From contig OW804097.1 in the NCBI GenBank assembly GCA_942159475.1, positions 9,081,685-9,145,684 on the forward strand: 64,000 nucleotides of DNA. Reading direction: 5' to 3'. Below the pieces are notes generated by a model. It ran no database searches. It saw only the letters and a program-made list of their open reading frames with translations, and was not told the origin of the DNA. The stretch is from Sthenelais limicola (lineage: Eukaryota > Annelida > Polychaeta > Phyllodocida > Sigalionidae). Below, piece after piece: positions 45,401 through 52,508 of this stretch. The translations under genes were made by a program, and so were the position numbers. The stretch's first letter is position 1. The number at the start of each line of letters is the position of its first letter.

Positions 45401-47904
45401 AAGATTATGTTAATCTCAGTGTGTAATAAATAGCAAAAAGGATACCATTTAAGATTAAACAATGATAGGAATTCTGCAATGCAACTTCTATATGTTGACC
45501 TATATAATTAATCATATGGGAATATATTTGGACTGGAAGTCAACAGCTGGTCACTTGACCTTGGTTCACGTTTCTAGCCATATCAACTCAATCAGCCATG
45601 AAAGAAGCACCACCAGAAATTCAATATCATTTTAATAAACTGTTTCCAGGGTGCCTGTTCACCTGTTTGATACAATAGATGAAGAGAATGGAATGACCCA
45701 CCAGTAAAAATATCAGACAAGATTTGATTCTATATTATTCTATGTGCATAAAGTTTGATCAAATATCGTGGGTAAATCATCAGATATAACTGAAAAAGTA
45801 GCCGACTTGGTGAAATAAGTTTCAGAGACAGTCCAAGCACCTCCAACTCTATGCCTATGGATTTGTTGATGTGCTTCGTCGAGACCCGAAGGCGCTTGTC
45901 TCAGTTGTTAATTTCATAGTTAGCTTACATAGAACTATGAAATTAACAACTTAAGCATTCTTATTACACCCCACTTATTGCACCTGTTGTATAATAAAAC
46001 TTCTATAAGTTAAAGTTATATATGATTGTAATAAACTGTTTCAGGGTGCCTGTTCGCTTGTATGGCATGACGAGTGGCATAGCCAATGTGTGTATTGGGC
46101 TGGCTGCCTCCATCATGTACCCTTACCTACTGTGGGTGGAATACACCAGCTCCTTCATTCAGGTACGCTTAGTCTACAAGGCTACAATTTATACAGAGTT
46201 ATTATTAATATAAAACATTTTTTAATGAGATGAAACTTTGTGTAAACTACACCAGGGAGGTATATACAGAGGGAGTAGAAATAAAGATTGTGCGAGATGG
46301 CCATATAGTTGGCAGTAATGCCACTGCTACTACTAGCCCCAACTATTTATAAGAGCATCAATAGTATGCTCTTCCTGGTAAAGGGCAATCAAACTAGCTG
46401 GGCGATAAATGGTACTATTGCTGACAACAGTACTGCACCACCACCTGGCATGCAGTGGCTAAACTATTCACTCCACATTGATGTATGTACCACATGCTAT
46501 TTTGTATGGGCGGGAGTAGTGTGGTAATTTGCTCCAGTTCAACGCGTGTGCTATGACTTCCTGCCCATAGTACACATAGCTATATAAGGTAAGCATAGCA
46601 ATGTGGGAGTCAAATATAGAACCTAAATTCGAATGTGGAACTCGGGACACTATTGCACTGTCCTCAATGTTTTTGTTTTTTTTTGTAACCCACTCGGCTA
46701 TCGGCTTGTTGGCCACGAAAAAAACAAACATCTTGGACAGTGCAATAGTGTCCCAAGTGCCACATTCTCATCAGGTTCTATCTATGGGTCAGATTTTTAG
46801 AAAATGTACAATTCACCTTCTCCAATAACCCGAATTTCAGACGAAAATAGTTCAAAACACAGTTCAACCTAACCAAACAGATTGCTAGAATCAATGCAAT
46901 GCCAAATATACTCGAATTTACCTAGTATTGACCAAATTGCAGCCTAATTTAGCAGAATGAACTAAATGTGTACAACTGCCAATTGTACATTTTCTGAAAA
47001 TCTGACCCTTATATACCTGTTGCAGATCTGGTGCTTCAGTCAATGGGCCATATCTACTCCCTTTGTATATACCTCCCTGACTACACTAATACTCATATCT
47101 ATTAAATGGATCCACATTAATGTTTTATGATAGGATGTAACAAGGTTGGTTTCTGACTTACTGTACACAATGGTCATGAGTTTTTTTCAACCAGGGATCT
47201 CACGAGAAGCCGCAGGCTTCGAGTGAGATCCCTGGTCGAAAAAAACGAGTGGCCATCGTGTACACTTAAGTCAGAAACTAACTGAGTTACATCCTATTTT
47301 TATACCACGATCTCATGTTGTAAAATAAATGAATAAACAAACTATTTATTTACCTCGCTTCTCTCCAATGTTCCGCCATATTGATTTGGTTTATGCCAAA
47401 TCACTAAACAAGCGTATAACTAATTGGCTGATCAACGACGGCATGGTGGCATATGACGTCACAAATGGGCATGACGTCATGAGCGAGCGATAAACGTCAA
47501 CCAATGAGGATGCTTCTTACATTTAGGCTAAAAAAGGGTAATATTTTTACACATGGATCCATTCAACAAAACACAATAGCAGGTATCCACTCATTTGCAG
47601 CGTGTACAACCCCCGATCGTGGTATAATGAATGTTATGGTACTTTTCTGATGAAGTAAAACATTTCCTTTAAATAATATGTTCCCTTATGCATCCTCGTC
47701 TTACTTCTGCAGGTGAATACAGTGATGGTGATATCTCTGGTCTTGTCCCTCATCTTACCCATCAAGATCTTAGTGGACTGGCAAAACAGACCCAATAGAA
47801 ACAACAGAAATTTAAAGCAACTCAAAGAATATCTGCAATATGAAATGGTAACTGACATGCCAACAACCATGAAGGAGGAGAGTGGTACACAATTTAATAC
47901 ATAG
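30480..47904 (+). CDS. SLC43-family transporter (LAT3/LAT4/EEG1-like, closest in motif to SLC43A3), 12 exons
   Basis: The exons are 30480-30584, 31094-31237, 32780-32892, 33651-33697, 34973-35049, 35564-35653, 39702-39831, 41451-41672, 43675-43776, 44961-45150, 46045-46162 and 47713-47904 (TAG). All phases fit and give 509 aa, close to the family size. It is a major-facilitator-type carrier with about 12 membrane helices; family members move neutral amino acids (A1, A2) or nucleobases (A3). Landmarks are GSIFGWASMVYILQ in TM1, the LYSNLC loop motif, GVPVGMIFDRFG (the MFS TM2-3 loop), MAGNKSSTVISIY, the hydrophilic central loop (VDNDSPSDNVEDG, ahead of the C-terminal six-helix bundle) and YASANAFLGIL. 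The substrate cannot be told from sequence. Exon 1 has an acceptor-like TGTCACCAG just before it, so a 5'UTR exon probably lies upstream. Exon 5 and exon 7 borders are unusual (see findings). Confidence 0.9.
30645..30765 (-). mobile_element. SINE-like or LINE-tail fragment with (AATTG)n
   Basis: Begins ATCAATTCAATTCAATTCAT followed by TTCTTTATTTGC and CAGTTCTTCCAACGAGCG. Read on the minus strand it resembles 50200-50297 (+), which has CTGGCACGCAGTTCC and AATAAAGAATTTCTG before GAATTGAATTG. This points to a retroposed family with a short repeated tail. Confidence 0.5.
31755..32310. repeat. Purine block followed by CTCTGACACTCCCTGTCTC minisatellite
   Basis: 31755-31875 is almost pure purine (GGAGAAGGAGAAGGGC, GGAGGAAGATGGGG). 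31897-32310 is pyrimidine-rich and repeats CTGTCTCTCTATCTCTGACA about 14 times with variants. It lies in SLC43 intron 2. The long frames across it are compositional. Confidence 0.85.
33772..34130. mobile_element. MITE family C copy 1, TSD GTTAATA
   Basis: Left end CAGGGAGGTATATTCAGAGG and right end CCTCTGTATATACCTCCCTG are inverted over about 26 bp. GTTAATA is repeated directly on both sides (33765-33771 and 34131-34137). The CAGGG start plus a 7-bp duplication suggests a hAT-like mobiliser, by inference. Non-coding, 359 bp, in SLC43 intron 4. Confidence 0.85.
34171..34925. mobile_element. MITE with TATAACCTCC ends and internal GCCGGG repeats
   Basis: TATAACCTCCAACAATAGCC at the left is mirrored by GGCTATTATAGGAGGTTATA at the right. 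GGGATTCTAATA and AATAATGGCCGGGG style blocks recur near both ends. About 755 bp with no transposase, in SLC43 intron 4. Confidence 0.7.
35026..35265 (+). repeat. Six tandem 40-bp copies of an exon 3' end plus its splice donor
   Basis: The unit begins GTAACACTCTTGACC and contains TCCACTCATGTGGGCAGTAC. The first copy spans the last 24 coding bases of SLC43 exon 5 and its donor at 35050. Donor-like sites recur every 40 bp: GTGCGC at 35050, GTGGGC at 35090, 35130 and 35170, GTAAGC at 35210 and GTGAGC at 35250. Only the first keeps the frame. Read-through reaches TAG at 35107. Confidence 0.9.
35460..35548. mobile_element. MITE family A end fragment next to SLC43 exon 6
   Basis: GGGTTATTTGAATT...GAATTGTACATTATCTGACAATCTGACC matches the right end of the family. 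It ends 15 bp before the exon 6 acceptor, and its CTGAC lies 17 nt from the AG. Confidence 0.7.
36238..36488 (-). CDS. Candidate terminal exon of an unidentified gene, antisense in an SLC43 intron
   Basis: An acceptor (CCTACAACCAG) at 36489-36491 opens an 83-residue frame in phase 1 that ends in TAA at 36238, with AATAAA about 13 bases further on (reverse of TTTATT near 36220). The peptide begins GYDSGGTSLEPEMTTSSG, contains RVTYVIVPTALQTPFDGQ, and ends in a Ser/Thr-rich stretch with IKHPNSETIPL. This composition looks like the cytoplasmic tail of a membrane protein, but I do not recognise it. I see no partner exon nearby on the minus strand, so it could belong to a distant gene, be a transduced or retained exon, or be a relic. 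Codon-like composition and the poly(A) signal are the support. Confidence 0.45.
37147..37562. mobile_element. MITE family B, full-length copy
   Basis: Left end ATGTGATGTGTTCCAGGAAA, followed by ATGAGTCATAAGTCGCAAAA; the right end has TTTTGCGACTTATGACTCAT and CACACCACAT. The inverted ends match over about 40 bp with few differences. About 415 bp and non-coding, in SLC43 intron 6. Confidence 0.8.
38260..38760 (+). other. LTR-like promoter/poly(A) stretch, unassigned
   Basis: TATATAAAGACCCC is followed by a CT-rich leader, an AATAAAAGC signal about 210 bp later, and further unique sequence. This spacing resembles an LTR, but I cannot define TG...CA borders or find a second copy. Confidence 0.3.
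39463..39697. mobile_element. MITE family A copy inserted at the SLC43 exon 7 splice acceptor, TSD ATAG
   Basis: Left end GGGTCAGCATTTCAGAAAAT, right end ATTTTCTGAAAATCTGACCC, with a full family interior (235 bp). ATAG lies directly on both sides (39459-39462 and 39698-39701). The right ATAG is the acceptor of exon 7, which begins at 39702. Confidence 0.88.
41789..43215 (-). mobile_element. 5'-truncated LINE-type retrotransposon
   Basis: It comprises a reverse-transcriptase frame (42304-43215), about 500 bp of 3' untranslated sequence, and a simple CAACAACAA tail at about 41789-41805 as read on the minus strand. The upstream RT fingers and the endonuclease are missing, which is typical of incomplete target-primed reverse transcription. 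It lies antisense in SLC43 intron 8. Confidence 0.8.
42304..43215 (-). pseudogene. C-terminal part of a non-LTR reverse transcriptase
   Basis: 303 codons from an ATG at 43215. LQLFADDTIICKTG near residue 25 is the catalytic FADD motif of non-LTR reverse transcriptases. It is followed by YLGTVVDGALTFKKHLSD and then KAIRIITR and LPLKERRRLHLLQQAFRL, which are thumb and C-terminal signatures of the Jockey/CR1/L2-like clades. The N-terminal endonuclease and RT motifs before FADD are absent, so the product cannot be an active polymerase. The remaining frame is intact, suggesting a fairly young truncated insertion. Confidence 0.85.
43957..44062. mobile_element. MITE family B left-end fragment
   Basis: TGTGATCTGTTCCAGGAAAA, TGAGTCACAAGTCACAAAAT and GATATTTTTCAAAGTGTT match the other B copies. 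The right end is missing. Confidence 0.7.
44479..44760 (+). pseudogene. LINE ORF2 C-terminal fragment
   Basis: 93 codons containing YNRLPSSWNKLPTVAHQ and PKVFKIYSRSTY. The 'W-N-x-L-P ... F-K' arrangement is typical of the C-terminal tail of LINE reverse-transcriptase proteins. Nothing else of the element is present. It lies in SLC43 intron 9. Confidence 0.5.
45326..45440. mobile_element. Family E (hairpin-ended) fragment
   Basis: AGGTGCAGTTCAGGGGTGCA and GTTGATCCGAACTG are shared with 48.09 kb, and TGTGTAATAAATAGCAAA marks the start of the hairpin arm, which is truncated. In SLC43 intron 10. Confidence 0.55.
45648..45720 (+). repeat. Decoy copy of the SLC43 exon 11 acceptor and start
   Basis: TAATAAACTGTTTCCAGGGT and GCCTGTTCACCTGTTTG mirror the real acceptor TAATAAACTGTTTCAGGGTG and GCCTGTTCGCTTGTATG at 46029-46061. 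If used in the exon 11 frame it stays open for about 18 codons and then meets TAA. It is a partial duplication of an intron-exon border 390 bp upstream of the real one. Confidence 0.75.
45903..45952. repeat. Perfect hairpin GTTGTTAATTTCATAGTT
   Basis: GTTGTTAATTTCATAGTT and its exact reverse complement AACTATGAAATTAACAAC are separated by about 11 bases. The stem is 18 bp. Probably the core of a small MITE, in SLC43 intron 10. Confidence 0.65.
46253..47079. mobile_element. MITE family C copy 2, TSD ACTACAC, with a nested A-family MITE
   Basis: Left end CAGGGAGGTATATACAGAGG and right end CCTTTGTATATACCTCCCTG. ACTACAC repeats on both sides (46246-46252 and 47080-47086). The A-family MITE at 46786-47008 sits inside, which dates the A insertion after the C insertion. 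In SLC43 intron 11. Confidence 0.88.
46786..47008. mobile_element. MITE family A copy nested in family C
   Basis: Ends GGGTCAGATTTTTAGAAAAT and ATTTTCTGAAAATCTGACCC with a standard interior. The flanks CTAT and TTAT match at three of four bases. Confidence 0.85.
47131..47299. repeat. Long foldback hairpin (AGGATGTAAC ends)
   Basis: AGGATGTAAC...GGTTTCTGACTTA at the left pairs with TAAGTCAGAAACT...GTTACATCCT at the right. The apex is GGGATCTCACGAGAAGCC / GGCTTCGAGTGAGATCCC. Nearly the whole 165 bp folds. Sequence to 47628 adds a further inverted pair TATACCACGATC / GATCGTGGTATA. Confidence 0.7.
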
Positions 47905-48027
47905 CATAAAGCTGCATTAAGAATGATGAAAATTACCCCACCAATTTTAAAATTAAAAAAAAGAAAAATTCATTGACGTAGAGATGTCTCTCTTTTCAGT
48001 CATGAGAAATAGGGGAGTTAGTTTAGT

Positions 48028-48033
48028 AATAAA
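48028..48033 (+). promoter_or_regulatory. Candidate poly(A) signal of the SLC43 gene
   Basis: AATAAA about 125 bp after the stop codon at 47904. It is the nearest canonical signal. Confidence 0.5.
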
Positions 48034-48085
48034 GTGTATGAGGAGGGAATTAGTCTATTTATTACACACATGAGCAGTTAGAAAG

Positions 48086-48416
48086 GTGCAGTTCAGGGGT
48101 GCAGTTTAGTTGATCCGAACTGTTCATGCGATCAGTTCAGGCTTTCATGGTTACACATGACTAAATGACGCAATCTCATTGGCGCAGTGTAGGCCTGACC
48201 TACAACCCTGTTACAAATGATTTTGTCTCTGGCTGCGTAACTTAGGCCTACAAATTATGGTGGAATAAGCCTCCTCAAGCCACAGATGAGGCTAAACAAT
48301 AAGTTAAATCTACTTTTTAACACCCAAATACGGTGTGTAATTAATAGCAAATGACATTCTTGTCATCATCAGAAACAGAAACTGACGCCTTTGGCGACAC
48401 ATCACATTGCTATTAA
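48086..48416. mobile_element. Hairpin-ended element (family E), copy 2
   Basis: The left part CCGAACTGTTCATGCGATCA, then TGACTAAATGACGCAATCT, matches copy 1 at 14.4 kb. It ends in a palindrome 48343-48416: AATAGCAAATGA... / ...CATTGCTATT, with inner stem and cap ACGCCTTTGGCGA. It is shorter than copy 1. Confidence 0.65.
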
Positions 48417-49682
48417 TACTCACATAGGCATATGATACTATATATTTATAAGATGGTTTGAAGCGGAATCTAGGCTTCTTAGTGTAATTTTTCTGTGTCT
48501 ATATCTCAACTCTGCTATATATAGATATGCACATTTGATTCTCCATACATATACATGTGATCTATTCCTTAGGCAAATAGAACAGTAGACCATACTTCTC
48601 CTCCATTACCGCTCATAGTTACACTGTTGCTTGCACTGGCTTCAGTTGCCACATTGCACCCACCCTTTCAGCACTCGATTCATCCACTTCTCCCTTCCTT
48701 AAACACATACATGACCTATCTTACCAACCTCTACACTTATACATACATGTCTGTTAAAACATTACTACAAAATTTGGTGATAATAACTGATAATAATTTG
48801 TGTCCATTGTATGCCTTTGCTGCAGCACCTGTGTGTATGTGACTGGGGCTGTGGTGAGTGTACATGAGTGAGTGTTGGTGTGCAGCGCTCTCTGCCTGCT
48901 GCTCCTCTACTCAGAGAGTTTTGTTTGTTTTAAGATTTTTATTCAGCCAGACATTATGCAACAGGTACACTATTCACAGAAAAGCTGCTTTAAACAATTA
49001 TAGAAAAGATTCTTAGAAAAATGAATAGAAAATTCTACAAATAAAGTAATAATCATTAACCGCTTGGTTATTTCACAGCAAGCGTTCAGTAATAATGGAG
49101 AGGATAAAAATAAAGAATTGATAAAACCATACACCCGGGACAGTGTCAGATTCATGACAGGCCATGTTTAGATGCAGTCAGTTCCATATTATCAACAATA
49201 TACAAAAAATTCCGAGAAAGATTAAGTTGCTATATTCCAAATAAACATAGCCTAGGGCTCTATACAGGCAGATATAGAAATACATATCACACATGCTGCC
49301 ATCTGACGGTTAGGTACACAAGTAAGTACAGTGTAGGCAAATCAGTTATGTGTCGCCACCTAGTGTCACTAGCTGTCATCACCTAGTATACTATATAAGG
49401 CAACTATGTACAGATCTTAGTCATTGGCCAGTGCCAGCCGCTCTGGAGTGAGGCAGGGAGTTAGTGTCCTGCCAGTGTCTGTGTAGACTGACTGACTGAT
49501 ATGTTAGTATTGACATACCTGCTTTACTGACTTAGGACCATCAATTTAAGGTTAGGTTTAGGGTTAGTTTTAGTATTGATTTCACATTTGACAGCACATA
49601 TCCCCACCTACCCAACTAACGGTCCCAAGCCGGCTTTAGTGAGAACAGCCAATCTCAACCCGGCCCGTACACTGAGTGACAT

Positions 49683-49935
49683 TGTTACATATTGATACTG
49701 TATTTATACCATGCCTAAATTATTTGTGCTTATGGGAGTATACCCCCCGCTATGCTTATAGCTGGTAGTATACTCCCCCATATATTACTAGCGCTGCCCA
49801 ATCATGTAACCTAGGGAGCGCTGGCCTGGCGAAACGCCCCTTTCAGTAAGAATAAACAAGTATTAAGAACTGGGACTCTGTTGTGGACAGTTGTCATTTA
49901 CACTCCTCTTATTAATTATATACAATAGTATAACA
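49683..49935 (+). mobile_element. LTR fragment (about 253 bp) with PBS-like TGGTGGAGAACC
   Basis: TGTTAC...GTATAACA ends, an AATAAA (AGAATAAACAAG) about 85 bp from the 3' end, and then TCTGGTGGAGAACC. The same TGGTGGAGAACC follows the LTR at 30.09-30.37 kb, so both derive from related LTR retrotransposons. No internal coding sequence remains. Confidence 0.55.
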
Positions 49936-50199
49936 TCTGGTGGAGAACCAAACATCACTCATCAGTGGTCCCGTGTTCCCGTGCTTTGTGGATGTCACTG
50001 GATATTGGCTCCGCCGTGCAATGGGGCACCTACGTATGGTACCTAAATATATACATGTATACCTGGTTCAAATAGAACCATTTCACTATTATATTAGTCC
50101 TGTAGTCTCGTAGTCGATCTCATGTAACCTAGTAACCTCATGTAACCTTGTAACCGTAACCTTGACTCAAATAAAAGATTCTGTAACTTGCAATCAATG

Positions 50200-50297
50200 G
50201 AAGAACTGGCACGCAGTTCCAATAGGCCAGAGTTGATTCACCTTCTGTAAAAACATCAGCAATAAAGAATTTCTGAATTGAATTGAATTGAATTAAT
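50200..50297 (+). mobile_element. SINE-like or LINE-tail fragment with (GAATT)n tail
   Basis: CTGGCACGCAGTTCC, then CAGCAATAAAGAATTTCTGA and four GAATT repeats. It resembles the opposite-strand copy at about 30.65-30.77 kb. Confidence 0.5.
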
Positions 50298-52230
50298 ACA
50301 GCTTAACTATCACAATTTATTTACACATCTCTACATCAGGCAATTGAACAAATCAAAAGTATAAAGATCTATAGTACAAGTTTGAATGTTATACAAACTA
50401 ATATTTGATGGGCCCTGAGGGGTGTGGCACAGCCATACATTGTACAATAATAATATCAACTAATAATGACGATTAATCTTCTTCACTCCACACACCTCTA
50501 TGTATTTTCTAAACATGTCCATATTTTCAGGGCACAACGAAAATCACCTAAGGGTGAGATTGCTGTAATTTTGTTAACTTCCTGAATAAATAGATTTGTC
50601 AAAAAAAATAATACTAACTTTTGATGGTCTATGAAAATGGTAATTGATAAAAGGGAATACAAGGTAAACATGATTGGTAAAAACAAGCGACTCTGATGTT
50701 GGCATGAGTGTAAACAACTTATACTTTATGAGTGAGTGTGAGTGTGCATGAGTGTAAACAACTTATACTTTAACTAAATTTTTATTTAGAAATTTTATAC
50801 AGCCACTCTTTCGTAAAATGACAGTTGAATTCTAGACAGCCATTTACAGTGTACAAAGAATATTACAATCAATGGATGTTAAAAACAACTCAAAATCAAA
50901 GATAAAAATCAAAGCTTAATCAACAACTGTTGACATTTGATATGCAGATCCTGTACAGTACGATACATACTTTTCTCATATAGCTCACCATATAATTATT
51001 TTAATGAACATTTATGGTCCACATTATTTCCACATATATCAATGTGACTTATGCAAATGTAAATCTGTAATTGATGGAGATACCAGCTTACGAAATTAGA
51101 AGTAGTAGAGTAGTATTATAGTATTATAAATGTAATCAATATAAGAGGGGTTAACAATTGAGTTGAAAATTTCCTAATTTTTCAGGTTATGTAGAATCTT
51201 TCTAGGCAGCGCGATAATATCTTAACTGAGTTGACATGGGTCTTTTTTAACACTGTAAATGTTTGGCCTGGAATGTGATAAAATAAAATAAACAATTCCA
51301 ACAGTCATAGTGCAAGCAGCATGCCCAGCCATGCTATGCACACACTAGTGCTGCTGCACCCAGTGCTGGCTTAGTCCTAGTGGGTCAGTCCAGAGGGCAT
51401 CCCCAGTCAGCACCCTTCAGATGTGGAACACATCCCTTAACTCCAGGGCTAGGGTTCCAGTACAAGGAAGTACCAGGACCTGGAGGTCACAGAGAGGGGA
51501 CAAAGGTCACGATGACTTCATCAACATCTACCAGGATCCAGCTGATCATGGTCAGACATGCACGCCACTCATGGCCTGGCCAGGAGGGGAGGGGGGATGA
51601 GCTACTCAGAGCTCACCCCACCACCCAGCCCTACCTAATTACTGTATCCACTACTCTGGGTTAATCAAGAGGGGGGAAGGGCTAAGAGGGAGGTGCAGGC
51701 ATGAGCCTTGGGATCTAAGAGTAAGGGGTGGGAGGGGGGAAGGCTGAGGGGAGGGATCCAACTTGCATGTGCACAGCTCATGGCCTTTGCATGGGGAGCG
51801 GAGGTCAACGTGTGGGCAAGAAAGATCCTCTCTCCCTCACCCAATTAGAGAAAGGGGGTAGAGTGAGTGGAATAATTCTTGGGGTTGATTCTATGCATAA
51901 ATTATATTTGTTGAGTATAAATAAACGGATGGGTGAGGTCTGGGGCACTCACACACTTCTTTACAGCCTATTGTACAGTAGGTAATCCACATTTAACATT
52001 GATCTCCTGAGAAGATAAGTGTCCTCCTTGTGTTTGGGTTGTTGGATGTATAGCCTGTCCCGCCTTATGGACATACATTAGTAATAAAGCTAGATGTAAG
52101 AGTACTTCCTCTGTTCATTCTTTCGAGACCGTCAAAACTCACTCAAGCCCACAAACTCAGGGTTCACTACATTTGGTGCATAGATCAAGTGTTAATGTTA
52201 GTTTTTTAATCCATCTGATGAATTGCTATA

Positions 52231-52456
52231 TGGATAAGAATTTCAGAAAACGTACAATATACCTTTCCCAATCCTCTCAAATAACCCTCATTTAACAGAA
52301 AAATGAGGTTCAAAATATCGTTTAAATAGCAGAACATATAATATCAAACCAACACAATACCACATATACTCGGCATTCATCATTTGTCAGCCTAATTTAG
52401 CAGGATTTCCTAAATGTGTAGAGCTGCCAATTGTATATTTTCTGAAAATCTGACCC
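52231..52456. mobile_element. MITE family A copy in the putative GABA-B 3'UTR
   Basis: The left end is worn (AAGAATTTCAGAAAACGTAC) and the right end is intact (ATTTTCTGAAAATCTGACCC). It lies 53 bp downstream of the GABA-B stop codon, so it is probably transcribed in the mRNA. Confidence 0.78.
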
Positions 52457-52508
52457 ACATACATTGGAGAATGTAGGCAAACATTTAGTAGTGAGTTTGT
52501 GGAGTAAT

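Larger units (their letters stand above)
48420..52230. other. Gene-free stretch between the SLC43 and GABA-B genes
   Basis: No exon is supported. Contents are an LTR fragment at 49683-49935, a retroposon tail near 50200-50297, GC-richer sequence at 51360-51880 without recognisable coding, and AT-rich filler. A possible second LTR end (TTCACTACA followed by TTTGGTGCATAG) lies near 52170. Confidence 0.5.

Noticed and set aside
45657..45710. Alternative SLC43 exon starting at the decoy acceptor
   Set aside because: The frame ends at TAA after about 18 codons and the sequence stops matching the real exon after about 17 bases.
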